NCBI GenBank assembly: GCA_014238065.1
Contig: JABABU010000044.1
Location: 1-64,000 of the forward strand
DNA length: 64,000 bases
Direction of reading: 5' to 3'
Source: Actinomycetota bacterium
Lineage (GTDB): Bacteria > Actinomycetota > Acidimicrobiia > Acidimicrobiales > Poriferisodalaceae
Within the stretch, counting starts at the first letter, position 1. Each line of letters opens with the position of its first letter. The position numbers were made by a program, and so were the translations under genes. The notes beneath the pieces were generated by a model. It did no database searches, was not told the origin of the DNA, and worked only from the letters and a program-made list of their open reading frames with translations. Positions 1-8,730 of the stretch are shown here, piece by piece.

Positions 1-107
1 CCGTCGCACACCTTGCGGGCCTTCTCGACCCCGACACCGTCGCTGGGGAAGAATTCGGACGGTGGACGTTCGAAGCAATTCCCCTTGGTCATCCACTGGG
101 TACTCAT
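1..107 (-). CDS. WhiB-family transcriptional regulator, N-terminal part only
   Basis: The first 35 codons of a minus-strand gene that runs off the left edge. It reads MSTQWMTKGNCFERPPSEFF and continues to a KARKVCDG segment. The W...C...P..FFP pattern followed by A..VC is the start of the Wbl iron-sulfur domain, whose first cysteine (C11) and second (C34) are visible. Wbl proteins bind a [4Fe-4S] cluster and act as sigma-factor-associated regulators; the family is confined to Actinobacteria and their phages. A GGAGGG Shine-Dalgarno lies 8 nt before the ATG, which supports this start. The rest of the protein is outside the window, so the subclass (WhiA-WhiG type) cannot be told. Confidence 0.85.
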   Translation of the reverse strand, partial: MSTQWMTKGNCFERPPSEFFPSDGVGVEKARKVCD

Positions 108-144
108 GGCGATTTCCCTCCGTTTCATCTGTAGACGTATGACA

Positions 145-158
145 GAACCGTCAGGTTC
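145..158. promoter_or_regulatory. Inverted repeat upstream of whiB
   Basis: GAACC-GTCA-GGTTC is a perfect 5-bp inverted repeat about 40 bp upstream of the whiB-like start. Its position suits an operator, but no regulator can be named from sequence alone. Confidence 0.25.
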
Positions 159-181
159 CGCTCGGACGACATGGCTGTTAC

Positions 182-403
182 TCACTGATATCGGCCTCTT
201 GCGTTGCGCAGCCTTAACGCCCGAAATGGACCGAGGCCGATCGACATCTGCACACCCTCGGGCTGGAGTGCTCGGAGCTGGAGGTCATGCACGGGAAGGC
301 CGACACACCAGAGGTGGCCGAGGAGATCCGATTCAGGGACTCGCTGAGCAGCCCCGTCGACGGCGTCGACGTTTCGCATCAGGTTGCTGCTGTGGTTGTT
401 CAT
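182..403 (-). CDS. Small hypothetical protein, 73 residues
   Basis: A possible small gene starting MNNHSSNLMRNVDAVDG. A GAGGAG Shine-Dalgarno sits 8 nt before the ATG, and third codon positions are mostly G/C (AAC, GTC GAC GCC GTC GAC), like real genes nearby. A 13-bp palindrome (GTGAC-TTG-GTCAC, 419-431) sits just upstream and could be an operator. The protein has no domain I recognise and no membrane segment. The last ten codons look less gene-like, so the true end could differ. From here to the next gene (404-612) I see nothing else. Confidence 0.4.
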   Translation of the reverse strand: MNNHSSNLMRNVDAVDGAAQRVPESDLLGHLWCVGLPVHDLQLRALQPEGVQMSIGLGPFRALRLRNARGRYQ

Positions 404-612
404 TTCCCGGTCTCCTCAGTGACTTGGTCACGTGTAAGAGCACCGACACCGCCAAGACCTAACAGAAACCACAAACAATTCCCCCATGCCGTGAGGACCG
501 GGTTGCCGATCGTCCCGATGTGCTCGCGAGTTCGAGCCCGGTGGCCCAGCTGTTCAGGCGAGCAGTTGAAGCGCGAGGGAACGCTCGATGGGTTCAGGAG
601 CCCAGCAGCCGC

Positions 613-1476
613 TCAGTGGATACGGCCTCGCTCTGCGCCGACCACACGGGTCTGACGCATCCGCCTCCGCCATCGGTCCGCGTCATAGGGGCGGCCTCGA
701 TGGATGAGGCAACGATTGTCCCAGATCACAGTGTCATCGGTCGACCACGCATGGGCGTACACCGCGTCGGCGTGGGTGGTGTGCGCGACGAGCCGGTCGA
801 GCAGTTCCCTGCTCTCGATCCCACCCCAACCGACGACCGACCGGACGTGAGAGCCGACAAAGAGGTTTTGTCTGCCGTTGCCGGGGTTCGTCCTGACCAG
901 CCGATGGGCTACCGGCGGGAGCGACGCGGCGTGGGCGGGATGAACGGGCGCAACTGGACTCCGCGAGAAGAGATAGTCGTGGACTGCTTCGAGCGGATCG
1001 ACGAGGTCACGGTCGGCGGAGTCGAGCCGATCGTACGCAGCCCTGGCGCTGACGAACTCGGTCTCGCCGCCCTCACCGACCACCTCGTAGCCGTGAGTGA
1101 TCGTGACGTAGGACGGCACCTCCCTGAACGACGAGTCGCTGTGCCACAGCTGGTTGCCCTTCTGATATCTCGTCGATGCCGCCTCGTTGCCGTGCTGCGA
1201 GCCGTCAGCCGAGATGTTCCCGACCGTGCCGAAGTGCACTGTCTCGCCGGTGCGTCCGAGTGTCACGTGTTCGGCCTCGGGTTCGCCCAGCTGCGACGTC
1301 AAGGCCAGCTGCGCTTCGTCTGTCATCTGCTGATCGGGAAACACGAGGAGCGAGTACTCGTCGATGGCGGCCCTGATGCCCTCGATCTGAACTGAGGAGA
1401 TGGGCTCACCGAGTTCGATGCCGGTGACGCGAGCCCCGAAGTCGTCGTGCAGAGGGGTGCATCTCAGGGTGCTCAT
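613..1476 (-). CDS. TauD/TfdA-family Fe(II)/2-oxoglutarate dioxygenase
   Basis: A 287-residue dioxygenase of the taurine / 2,4-D dioxygenase family, which couples 2-oxoglutarate decarboxylation to hydroxylation of a small organic substrate. The facial triad is visible: H112 and D114 in LWHSDSSF and H259 in WDNRCLIH. The 2-oxoglutarate-binding Arg lies in the following RMRQTRV segment. Length and motif spacing are normal. It is the last gene of a minus-strand operon and its ATG overlaps the stop of the nitroreductase fusion by 4 nt. The neighbour's SRPBCC and flavin domains suggest oxidative breakdown of an aromatic or lipid-like compound, but the substrate cannot be inferred. Confidence 0.93.
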   Translation of the reverse strand: MSTLRCTPLHDDFGARVTGIELGEPISSVQIEGIRAAIDEYSLLVFPDQQMTDEAQLALTSQLGEPEAEHVTLGRTGETVHFGTVGNISADGSQHGNEAASTRYQKGNQLWHSDSSFREVPSYVTITHGYEVVGEGGETEFVSARAAYDRLDSADRDLVDPLEAVHDYLFSRSPVAPVHPAHAASLPPVAHRLVRTNPGNGRQNLFVGSHVRSVVGWGGIESRELLDRLVAHTTHADAVYAHAWSTDDTVIWDNRCLIHRGRPYDADRWRRRMRQTRVVGAERGRIH

Positions 1477-2687
1477 CGATCCTTCCCGAACAGCGGGTTG
1501 ACCCGATCCGGATCCGGTTCGCGATGCAGCTGCGCTTTCACGCCGTCAACGACCCGCTGCATGCTGGCAGCATGCTCTTCGATCCTGCGCAGAAGGATGG
1601 CGGGCTCCCTGTCGGGCATGTTCGAGATTGCAGCTGAAATACCAGAAGGTCCCGGTCCGAGCCTGAGCGAATATCTGAGCCGCGTGGCCCCTGCGATGGA
1701 TGTCATCTCGAAGCACCATTGGGCCCCAGGGTTGTCCGCGTCGGAGGTGACCCAACCGAACTCGACCCCGGCGACGTAGCGGTTGACGAAACACTCGACC
1801 TCCCATTCGCCGATCGCGGGGTGCGTGTTCCTACCGGTGAACCTGGCTCCGAGGCTCGGCCCATCAACCCCTTCTGCCCACGTGGCGCCAAGCGATTCGT
1901 CGCTGTACCCGGCCGAGAGGTCGAGGTCGGTCACCACATCCCACACCTCGTCGACCTTGGCCTTTATGTCGACTTCGACTACTGCACCGGGACCATCGGC
2001 CAAGTTCGGAGGGTCGCTCGGGCCACTGGCCCAGGTGTGTGCGTAGTGGTCGATGAACGTGACCTCCCGTGCAGGGAGCCGCGGCGCTCTCTTGAAGTCG
2101 GTGCCCTTGGTGTAGGCCACGGGGATCATGGCGATCTGGGTGACTCCTTCGGGGATGCCGAGCAGTTCGGCGAGCTCGTCGCGCTTGCCGAGGACAGCGG
2201 TCGTCCACGCTGTTCCGAGGCCACGAGCTCTGAGCGCCACACACAGGCTCCACACCGACTGGATGACGCTGTCGAACAGTCCTGGCCGGCCGCTGCCGTC
2301 GTGCACGCCGATCACCGTTGGTATCACGATCGCAGGAACCTCGGCGAGGTGTTCGGCGAGGTAGGCGGCCGACTCCATCACCTTCTCCTGGTGGTGTCCC
2401 GTGCCGGCGAGCCGATCGCGTGCACCGATCATGAAGTTGCCGCCGGTGGCCATGTAGAGCTCGGCGATCTTCTCCTTGACTGCCGGGTCACGAACCACGA
2501 TCCATCGGCGGCTTCCCTGGTTTCCGCCGGACGGCGCCTGCTCAGCAACGTCGATGCACTCCATGATGAGGTCGTTGTCGACATGGCGTTCGAGGTCGAG
2601 CCTGAGCCGAACCGAGCGGGTCGTGGTGAGTGCCGCGTCGACCCCGGCGACATCGATTCCTGTGTCCTGATAGTCGTGCTCGTTCAC
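1473..2687 (-). CDS. Nitroreductase-SRPBCC two-domain fusion protein
   Basis: A 404-residue fusion. Residues 15-210 are a classical nitroreductase domain with the FMN-binding TRSVRLRL (23-30), APSGGNQG (51-58) and LGTAWTT (157-163) segments. Residues 235-395 are an SRPBCC (START/Bet v1-like) domain with the VEVDIKAKVDEVWDVVTD opening. Nitroreductases use NAD(P)H or F420-derived electrons to reduce nitro, quinone or C=C groups. SRPBCC domains form a deep hydrophobic pocket. The fusion suggests the second domain holds a bulky ligand for the flavin site, which is my inference. It overlaps by 4 nt with genes on both sides, so it is translationally coupled within the operon. Confidence 0.9.
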   Translation of the reverse strand: MNEHDYQDTGIDVAGVDAALTTTRSVRLRLDLERHVDNDLIMECIDVAEQAPSGGNQGSRRWIVVRDPAVKEKIAELYMATGGNFMIGARDRLAGTGHHQEKVMESAAYLAEHLAEVPAIVIPTVIGVHDGSGRPGLFDSVIQSVWSLCVALRARGLGTAWTTAVLGKRDELAELLGIPEGVTQIAMIPVAYTKGTDFKRAPRLPAREVTFIDHYAHTWASGPSDPPNLADGPGAVVEVDIKAKVDEVWDVVTDLDLSAGYSDESLGATWAEGVDGPSLGARFTGRNTHPAIGEWEVECFVNRYVAGVEFGWVTSDADNPGAQWCFEMTSIAGATRLRYSLRLGPGPSGISAAISNMPDREPAILLRRIEEHAASMQRVVDGVKAQLHREPDPDRVNPLFGKDR

Positions 2688-3430
2688 TGTTGTCCCCCAC
2701 TTGCGAATCCGCGGGCTGCTTTGGCCAGCTCGCGAAGCTCACCTCGTTCGTCGCCGGTCAGACAGTCGAAGTCCGGCGCGTGCAATTCGTCGGTGGTCGA
2801 CTCGATCTGGTCGCGCTGCTCAGCGAGGCCGGCTACGTCGGGATAGGGCCTCTCCCATCCGAAGAACTGTGCATTCCACTCGCCGGCCGGCCCACTCAGT
2901 ATCGCCTCAAGTGGACCCATCCGGGAGGCTTGCACGGCAACAGCATGGCGACCGAACCGCAGCTCCCGCATCGTCTGACAGAGCTGGAACGTTCGCCCGG
3001 GGCCCACCTCGGGGAGCGGCATCTCTCTCCACCCCACGAACGTTGGCGCACCGTGAGGAGCAGCGTTCGCGACGACCCTCTCACAGAGCTCGCCGAGGCG
3101 TTGCGACCCTTCGAAACCTTCGAGCTTCTCGTCGCCCCACTCCCGACAGATCTGCGCGTAGACGGCCGCACCTTCAGCCGGTGTCGCGGCGGCCCGCCCT
3201 TCGTGCACCAGCGCCCGCATCGTGTCCGGGTTCCAGAAGTAGGCGGCCGCCACGACGTTGTCGACCGGACAGTCGCCGAGCACCCCGAGCCTCCCGACCG
3301 CGTACGCTGCGGTGCTCGCCGGCAGCCCGCGCTCGGCTGCCTTGGCTGTGGTGCTCTCGGCCATCAGCCATTCCATCGCCAGCATGCCGATCGAGCCGCG
3401 CATGCTTCTCGCCACTGTCCTGCCGTCCAC
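2684..3430 (-). CDS. SCO6745-like protein
   Basis: A 248-residue protein resembling the actinobacterial SCO6745 family, an all-helical group of unproven function often found with F420 and mycofactocin-type genes. Family-like segments are GRLGVLGDCPVDNVVAAAYF near residue 47 and MRELRFGRHAVAVQAS near 157. It begins with GTG preceded by a GGAGG Shine-Dalgarno and is the first gene of the minus-strand operon that continues into the nitroreductase fusion and TauD. It is divergent from an LLM-class F420 oxidoreductase, separated by 111 bp. Family assignment is from pattern memory, so moderately sure. Confidence 0.7.
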   Translation of the reverse strand: MDGRTVARSMRGSIGMLAMEWLMAESTTAKAAERGLPASTAAYAVGRLGVLGDCPVDNVVAAAYFWNPDTMRALVHEGRAAATPAEGAAVYAQICREWGDEKLEGFEGSQRLGELCERVVANAAPHGAPTFVGWREMPLPEVGPGRTFQLCQTMRELRFGRHAVAVQASRMGPLEAILSGPAGEWNAQFFGWERPYPDVAGLAEQRDQIESTTDELHAPDFDCLTGDERGELRELAKAARGFASGGQQ

Positions 3431-3529
3431 GACACCTCCGCTCGCAGTAGTCCCCTGCCAGTCCTTTTCTTAGCTGACGCGCTCGGGTGGCCGGCAAACG
3501 CGACCGGATGTCGACTTGCGCGACGTCGT

Positions 3530-3535
3530 TACGAT
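3530..3535 (+). promoter_or_regulatory. -10 hexamer for leaderless transcript (LLM gene)
   Basis: TACGAT ends exactly 6 nt before the ATG at 3542 and there is no Shine-Dalgarno, the arrangement expected when transcription starts at the start codon. Confidence 0.55.
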
Positions 3536-3541
3536 CGTCGA

Positions 3542-4525
3542 ATGACAAGACTCGGGTATCAGCTTCCGAACTTCACCTACCCCGGAGGCAACGCGTCAAC
3601 GGTGTTCAGCGCAGTTGTTGCCCAGGCCAAGGCTGCTGACACCTCCGGCTTCGACTCGGTGCTGCTGATGGACCACCTCTATCAACTGCCGCAACTCGGT
3701 TCGACAGACGAGATGATGCTCGAGTGCTACACGACGCTCTCCGCGCTCGCCCAACACACCAGCACCGTCCGATTAGGAGCGTTGGTGACCGGGAACACGT
3801 ATCGAAATCCGGGCCTGCTCGCCAAGATCGTCTCCACCCTCGACGTGATCTCGGGCGGTCGGGCCATGTTGAACATCGGTTGTGGTTGGTACGAGCGTGA
3901 ACACGTCGACTTCGGCTACGAGTTCGGTTCGTTCACCGACCGTTTCGAGCGGCTCGAGGAGGCGCTACAGATCATCGTGCCGATGCTGAGAGGTGAGCCT
4001 CCGACGCTTACCGGCACGCACTACAGGGCGAACGCGATAGTGAACAGTCCGAGACCTCTCAGCCGCGTACCGGTCATGGTCGGAGGGAACGGAGAGAGAA
4101 AAACGCTCCGGATGGCAGCGCAGTACGGGGATCTCGCCAACCTCATCTGTTCGCCTGAGGATGTCCCACGCAAGGTCGAGGCGCTCGAAGAACGCTGCTC
4201 AGAGGTCGGAAGACGCCGTGACGAGCTGACCTTGTCCTGGACGAGAAGGGTCTGCATCGCACCGACGATGGAACAGGCACGCGCCGAGCTCACACCCTTC
4301 CTCACGAAGCTCGGTATCGACTACGAGAACCTCGACCACTCGGCCCGGGCGAACGTCGAGTCCACGTGGGTACTGGGCGACCCCGACACCGTCGGCGAGG
4401 TGCTGAGCAACGACTTGGCGCTCGGCGTCGAGGGGTACACGCTCAGCCTCGTCGCCAACGGGCACGATCCCGAACGAGTCAACCTGCTCGGCGAGACCGC
4501 ACGCGCTGTCGTCAGCGGGCCCTGA
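3542..4525 (+). CDS. LLM-class F420-dependent oxidoreductase
   Basis: A 327-residue luciferase-like TIM-barrel protein. Actinobacterial members usually use reduced F420 (sometimes FMN) to reduce or oxygenate organic substrates. Visible family features are the N-terminal LGYQLPNF strand, the substrate-side DHLYQLP segment, the RLGALVTGNTYRNP strand and the LNIGCGWYEREHVDFGYEF segment typical of the TIGR03560-like branch. The frame is open far upstream, but that part is antisense to the SCO6745-like gene. The ATG at 3542 is chosen because homology begins there and a TACGAT -10 element sits 6 nt before it. The last 14 nt overlap the convergent LCP gene. Confidence 0.9.
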   Translation: MTRLGYQLPNFTYPGGNASTVFSAVVAQAKAADTSGFDSVLLMDHLYQLPQLGSTDEMMLECYTTLSALAQHTSTVRLGALVTGNTYRNPGLLAKIVSTLDVISGGRAMLNIGCGWYEREHVDFGYEFGSFTDRFERLEEALQIIVPMLRGEPPTLTGTHYRANAIVNSPRPLSRVPVMVGGNGERKTLRMAAQYGDLANLICSPEDVPRKVEALEERCSEVGRRRDELTLSWTRRVCIAPTMEQARAELTPFLTKLGIDYENLDHSARANVESTWVLGDPDTVGEVLSNDLALGVEGYTLSLVANGHDPERVNLLGETARAVVSGP

Positions 4526-5654
4526 ACGGAGCGAGGACTTCATCGGATCCGCCGGTGAGCAAGAGAACCGAGGCCCCTCCTCCTGTGATGTGTGGCACCA
4601 CCGGCAGCGGAGCAGACTGGTCTGCACGCTGCAGCATGCGAGCGAAGTGGTACAGGTCGCCGACACCGGCACCTCCGTCGGCCCGAACCGACGAAGTGAT
4701 CCCTGCAGCTGCCGCGTTCAGCGAAACGGGATTCCTCATCGACCCGAGCTTCCGCCCGAGTGCGCCGAGCACCGACTGCTGACGGGTGTTGCGCCCGATG
4801 TCACCGGTGCCGTCGAGAACGTCGCGGCCGTCGACGACTTCGGTCCAGTGACGAGTCCTCACGTATCCGAGCGCGGTCGCACCATCGAGATGAACGTCAC
4901 CCGACTCGGCGATTCTCAAGCCGATGGATGCGTCGTGGCCCGGGTGCAGTATCTGGACCGTGATGCCTCCAGCGGCATCCACGATGTCGTCGAGCCCCGC
5001 GAGATCGACCTCGACATAGCGGTGAATGTCGACACCGAGTTCCTGCTGAATCAGCGCGACCAGACTGTTGGCGCCTTCGTTGTACGCCGCGTTGATGCGG
5101 GTCGCGTTTCCGTCACCGGGAGGGTCAAACCAGAGATCTCTGGGAAGTGAGAGCATCTGCACGCCGACATCCGGCACGTCCCGCACCAGGATGATGGCGT
5201 CCGAACGTTGCCCGAACAGTGAGTCCGAAATCAAGCCTCCTGCGTCCGGCCGGTTCGGGTCGAGCCCCTCGCGCGAGTCCGATCCGACGACGAGCCACGT
5301 GGGCCCACCAGGCGGCGCGCCTGGCGTGAGCGCCGACACCGCGATGCGCTCGATCTGCCCGGCGCGCCACTGCAGATACCCATATGCGGCCAGGAGACCG
5401 GCGACGAGAGTGGCGACGAGCACCACTGCGATCTTGATCCAACGGGACCGCTTGTGCGAGGGTTCACGGCGGCTTGGTGGAAACCGGGATGGCACGTTCG
5501 GCGGTGGAGTTTCCGCCGGCTTGAGATCGGGCCGCCAGTCGACATCAGGCGCTGGCCCGAGACCCGGCTCACCAGGACGCGGTCGAGTTCGGATCTGATC
5601 CTCGAGCGCGTCAAGACGATCGAGTGCGGTGCCGTTCGGCGCTGGGGGACGCAC
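4512..5654 (-). CDS. LytR-CpsA-Psr (LCP) family cell-wall ligase
   Basis: A 380-residue membrane-anchored LCP protein. Residues 1-72 are a Pro/Arg-rich cytoplasmic tail, 73-96 a single membrane segment, and about 118-290 the LCP domain with GSDSREG (D126), the SDAIILVRDV segment and the SLPRDLWFD motif whose acid and Arg residues bind pyrophosphate-lipid. LCP enzymes transfer lipid-linked glycopolymers (arabinogalactan, teichoic acid) onto peptidoglycan outside the cell. The start is GTG and no clear Shine-Dalgarno is visible, so the N-terminal end is uncertain. It stands alone and is convergent with the LLM gene, overlapping by 14 nt. Confidence 0.92.
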   Translation of the reverse strand: MRPPAPNGTALDRLDALEDQIRTRPRPGEPGLGPAPDVDWRPDLKPAETPPPNVPSRFPPSRREPSHKRSRWIKIAVVLVATLVAGLLAAYGYLQWRAGQIERIAVSALTPGAPPGGPTWLVVGSDSREGLDPNRPDAGGLISDSLFGQRSDAIILVRDVPDVGVQMLSLPRDLWFDPPGDGNATRINAAYNEGANSLVALIQQELGVDIHRYVEVDLAGLDDIVDAAGGITVQILHPGHDASIGLRIAESGDVHLDGATALGYVRTRHWTEVVDGRDVLDGTGDIGRNTRQQSVLGALGRKLGSMRNPVSLNAAAAGITSSVRADGGAGVGDLYHFARMLQRADQSAPLPVVPHITGGGASVLLLTGGSDEVLAPFRAR

Positions 5655-5819
5655 AGGTCAAGTGTTGCACCAGATGACGCGACTTCTGCGTCACCCCCAC
5701 TGTGAGGTCGGTCATAACTGCTCTGATCGCGGGACTGAAGTATCGATGAGCCCACTCTGTCCGCGCATGCCAGCGCACTCCTGACGTCATTCAGCGACAC
5801 GGGAAGGCCGAGGCCGACG

Positions 5820-5914
5820 AAGCTCACTGACACGCCCTTGCCCTGGACATACCGACCAGGTGCGACAACGACCCGCGGGAGATCGCCCCTCCTGTCAGGA
5901 CCGTTGAACAGCAT
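5820..5914 (-). pseudogene. Possible N-terminal remnant of a glycerol-dehydrogenase-like gene
   Basis: In the 388-bp space between the LCP gene and the next SDR, the minus strand encodes LPRVVVAPGRYVQGKGV, which resembles the first strand of GldA-type iron-containing alcohol dehydrogenases (RVxxxPGRYVQGPG). The similarity stops after about 18 residues and no catalytic region follows. I see nothing else in 5655-6042. Confidence 0.3.
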
Positions 5915-6042
5915 GTCCGGGTCTTAGACATTGCGCCGCTCCACCGGATCACCTCCACCCTCGGCTGCAGCGATCGCAGGTGAGTACGCGAAGATCTTCC
6001 CGAGAGACACGCAGCAACTCGACGACCGAAAGAGCCGCACAA

Positions 6043-6843
6043 GTGAACTTCGACAATCTCTTCTCCATCGATGGCAAGGTCGCGCTCGTCACAGGAGGAT
6101 CACGAGGCATCGGCGAGATGATCGCTGCGGGCTTCCTCGCCAACGGCGCAAAGGTGTACATCAGCTCGCGCAAGTCCGATGTCTGCGACGCCACAGCTGC
6201 CAGGTTGATGGAGCAGTTCGGTGGTGACTGCATCAGCGTCCCAGCGAACCTGGCCGAGATCGACGGCATCGATGCGCTGGCCACCGAGATCGAGCGACAA
6301 GAGACGCAGCTCGACATCTTGGTGAACAACGCAGGCGTGTCATGGGGAGCACCCATCGAAGATTTCCCGGAGATGGGCTGGGACAAGGTGATGGACACGA
6401 ACGTCAAGGGTGTGTTCTTCACCGTCCAGCGACTGCTCGGGCTGCTCGAGGCGAGCGGGACCGAGGCCGACCCCGCCAGGGTCATCAACATCGGATCGAT
6501 CGACGGGATCAAGGCTCCTGCGTTCGAGACCTTCTCCTATGGGCCGTCCAAGGCTGCCGTGCACTACTTGACCCGCCACCTCGGGGGCCAACTGGTCGAC
6601 CGAAACATCGTGGTGAACGCCATCGCTCCCGGCCCGTTCCCGACCTGGATGCTCAGCACGGGCGTAGGAGGCGGAGGCGACATCGAGAACACCGATTGGG
6701 ATGCTGTGGCACGAAGCAACCCGCGCAAACGGGTCGGTACCCCTGAGGACATAGCAGGAATCGCCATCTTCTTGTCATCGCGAGCTGGCGCTTTCACCGT
6801 CGGCGAAGTCATCACGTGCGACGGTGGGATTGTGGTCCGATGA
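6043..6843 (+). CDS. Short-chain dehydrogenase/reductase (RhlG-like)
   Basis: A 266-residue classical SDR: TGGSRGIG cofactor loop near residue 17, NNAG near 93 and the YGPSK catalytic Tyr/Lys near 160. An Asn-Ile-Gly-Ser (INIGS) segment carries the catalytic Ser. It oxidises or reduces a hydroxyl/keto group with NAD(P). Homology starts at the GTG VNFDNLFSIDGK; the frame is open 21 codons further up to another GTG (5980), but that stretch looks unlike an SDR. It heads a plus-strand operon of four genes and overlaps the next start as ATGA. With an LLM oxidoreductase and a crotonase behind it, a role in breakdown of a cyclic or branched acyl compound is plausible. Confidence 0.92.
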   Translation: MNFDNLFSIDGKVALVTGGSRGIGEMIAAGFLANGAKVYISSRKSDVCDATAARLMEQFGGDCISVPANLAEIDGIDALATEIERQETQLDILVNNAGVSWGAPIEDFPEMGWDKVMDTNVKGVFFTVQRLLGLLEASGTEADPARVINIGSIDGIKAPAFETFSYGPSKAAVHYLTRHLGGQLVDRNIVVNAIAPGPFPTWMLSTGVGGGGDIENTDWDAVARSNPRKRVGTPEDIAGIAIFLSSRAGAFTVGEVITCDGGIVVR

Positions 6844-7883
6844 AGATCGGAATCTCTGTTGGCAGCGCCTACTACGACGGAGGCAACTGGTCCGACATCG
6901 TCCAATATGTCGAAGCCGCCGACCGGCTCGGCGTCGACAGCGTGTGGTCGGCCGAAGCATGGGGTATGGAGTCGGTGACCTCTCTCGCCTTCCTGGCGGC
7001 CAGAACCGAGAACATCAGACTCGGCACTGGAATCATGCAGATCAGCGCCCGCACGCCGGCAATGGCCGCGATGACTGCCATGTCGATGGCCCAGATCAGC
7101 AATGACCGGTTCCTCCTCGGTCTCGGCGTCAGCGGACCCCAGGTGGTCGAAGGCCTCCATGGCGACGGGTTCGCCCAGCCACTGAGGCGACTGAGGGAGT
7201 ACATCGAGATCTGCAGGATGGCCATGGCAGGCGAGCGGGTCATTTACGACGGCGACAGGTATGAACTTCCCCGTAAGGGCGGCGAAGGCAAGGCTTTGAA
7301 AGTGTCGATTCCGCCGAAACCCGAGCTCCCGATCTACCTCGCGACGCTTGGCCCGAAGATGCTCGAACTCACCGGCGAGTTGGCCGACGGATGGCTCGGC
7401 ACATCGTTCATCGCAGAGCATGCTGACGTCATGCTCGACCCCATCCGCCGTGGAGCGGAGCGGGCAGGGCGGACTCTCGACGACATCGACCTGCACGCGC
7501 CTGGCTCGATCGCCGTTTCTGAAGACGTCGACAAGCTGATCGACGCCGCCAGACCCGGAATGGCGTTCACGCTCGGGGGGATGGGCAGCGCATCCACGAA
7601 CTTCTACAACAACGCATACTCGCGAGCCGGCTACGAGGACGTCGCCAAGGAAGTTCAACGGCTGTGGGTCGAGGGTGACAAGGCGTCAGCCGCAGCTCGA
7701 ATTCCTGACGAGATGTTGCTGCAGGCATACCTCATCGGCACCGAAGACATGGTCCGTGACCGCATCAAGGCGTACGTGGCGGCGGGTATCAATGCCCTCC
7801 GGCTGAGTCCTCGAGGGCGAACTGCCGCCGAGCAGATCGAGAACCTCGAACAGTCGGTCGACCTCATCCGGTCCGCGTCATGA
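6840..7883 (+). CDS. LLM-class F420-dependent oxidoreductase, Rv3520c-like
   Basis: A 347-residue luciferase-like protein close to the Rv3520c group of F420-dependent enzymes. Typical strings are the VWSAEAWG segment, RLGTGIMQISARTPA, and LGLGVSGPQVVEG that builds the F420 phosphate-binding loop. Mycobacterial relatives sit in sterol/lipid catabolic regions. Its ATG overlaps the stop of the SDR (ATGA) and its own stop overlaps the hydratase start, so the three are translationally coupled. Substrate unknown; an acyl or sterol-ring desaturation/hydroxylation step is only inference. Confidence 0.92.
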   Translation: MKIGISVGSAYYDGGNWSDIVQYVEAADRLGVDSVWSAEAWGMESVTSLAFLAARTENIRLGTGIMQISARTPAMAAMTAMSMAQISNDRFLLGLGVSGPQVVEGLHGDGFAQPLRRLREYIEICRMAMAGERVIYDGDRYELPRKGGEGKALKVSIPPKPELPIYLATLGPKMLELTGELADGWLGTSFIAEHADVMLDPIRRGAERAGRTLDDIDLHAPGSIAVSEDVDKLIDAARPGMAFTLGGMGSASTNFYNNAYSRAGYEDVAKEVQRLWVEGDKASAAARIPDEMLLQAYLIGTEDMVRDRIKAYVAAGINALRLSPRGRTAAEQIENLEQSVDLIRSAS

Positions 7884-8716
7884 GCGACGTCGAGTGGACG
7901 CGCATCCGGTACGACACGCCGGCCGATGGCGTCGCCCGCGTCACGCTCGCGAGACCGGAAACTGCCAACGCGCAGGACTACCTGATGCTCAGTGAACTCA
8001 ATCAGGCGTTCGATGTCGCGTCCAAGGACGACTCGGTCCGCGTCATCGTGCTCGCTGCCGACGGGAAACACTTCTCGTCTGGTCACGATCTACGAGCGAA
8101 CAACCGTATGGAAGATCTCGAAACGATCGGGACCCAATGCCATTTCGACGCCGAGGGCGCAGAGGGCTACATGGCACGCGAGGCCGAGATGTACGTCGGC
8201 CTGTGCTGGCGCTGGCGAAATATCGCGAAACCGACCATCGCGCAGGTCCAGGGCAAGGTCATCGCTGGCGGACTCATGCTCGTGTGGCCGATGGATCTCA
8301 TCGTTTGCAGCGAGGACGCAACCTTCTCGGACCCAGTCGTTGCGTTTGGCGTCAACGGTCACGAGTACTTCACACATCCGTACGAGGTTGGCGCCCGTCT
8401 GGCCAAGGACATGTTGTTCACCGGGCGAGCGATCACTGCAACTGAAGCTCTCCAGCACGGGATGGTGTCGAGGGTCGTGCCGCGCGACGAACTGGAATCG
8501 GCAGCGGTCGAACTCGCAGCTCATATCGCCAAGCGACCGATGTTCGGCCTGACGCTTGCGAAGCAGAGCGTCAACAACACACTCGATGCGATGGGGATGT
8601 ACACCGCCATCCAAAGTGCGTTCGGTCTTCATCACGTGGGCCACAGTCACAACCGCATCCGCTTCGGCGGACTCGTCGACCCCAGTGGCATCGACGTCAT
8701 TCGCAGCGAAGCCTGA
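7880..8716 (+). CDS. Enoyl-CoA hydratase/isomerase (crotonase) family protein
   Basis: A 278-residue crotonase. The first oxyanion-hole segment is FSSGHDLR and the second is KVIAGGLMLVW. These enzymes bind acyl-CoA and hydrate, isomerise or cleave it. The usual acid/base region reads FSDPVVAFGVNGHEYFTHP, in which the second Glu lies in GHEYF. It overlaps the LLM gene by 4 nt and is followed after 14 nt by another SDR, so it is part of the four-gene operon. Exact reaction cannot be read from sequence. Confidence 0.93.
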   Translation: MSDVEWTRIRYDTPADGVARVTLARPETANAQDYLMLSELNQAFDVASKDDSVRVIVLAADGKHFSSGHDLRANNRMEDLETIGTQCHFDAEGAEGYMAREAEMYVGLCWRWRNIAKPTIAQVQGKVIAGGLMLVWPMDLIVCSEDATFSDPVVAFGVNGHEYFTHPYEVGARLAKDMLFTGRAITATEALQHGMVSRVVPRDELESAAVELAAHIAKRPMFGLTLAKQSVNNTLDAMGMYTAIQSAFGLHHVGHSHNRIRFGGLVDPSGIDVIRSEA

Positions 8717-8730
8717 GAGGGAGGCAACCC

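Noticed and set aside
528..545. A tRNA-like GTTCGAGCC T-loop string.
   Set aside because: The flanking bases do not pair to form a T arm and no acceptor or anticodon arm is found upstream.
2630..3541. An N-terminal extension of the LLM gene.
   Set aside because: It is antisense to the SCO6745-like gene and unlike the LLM family; the start at 3542 has a promoter element.
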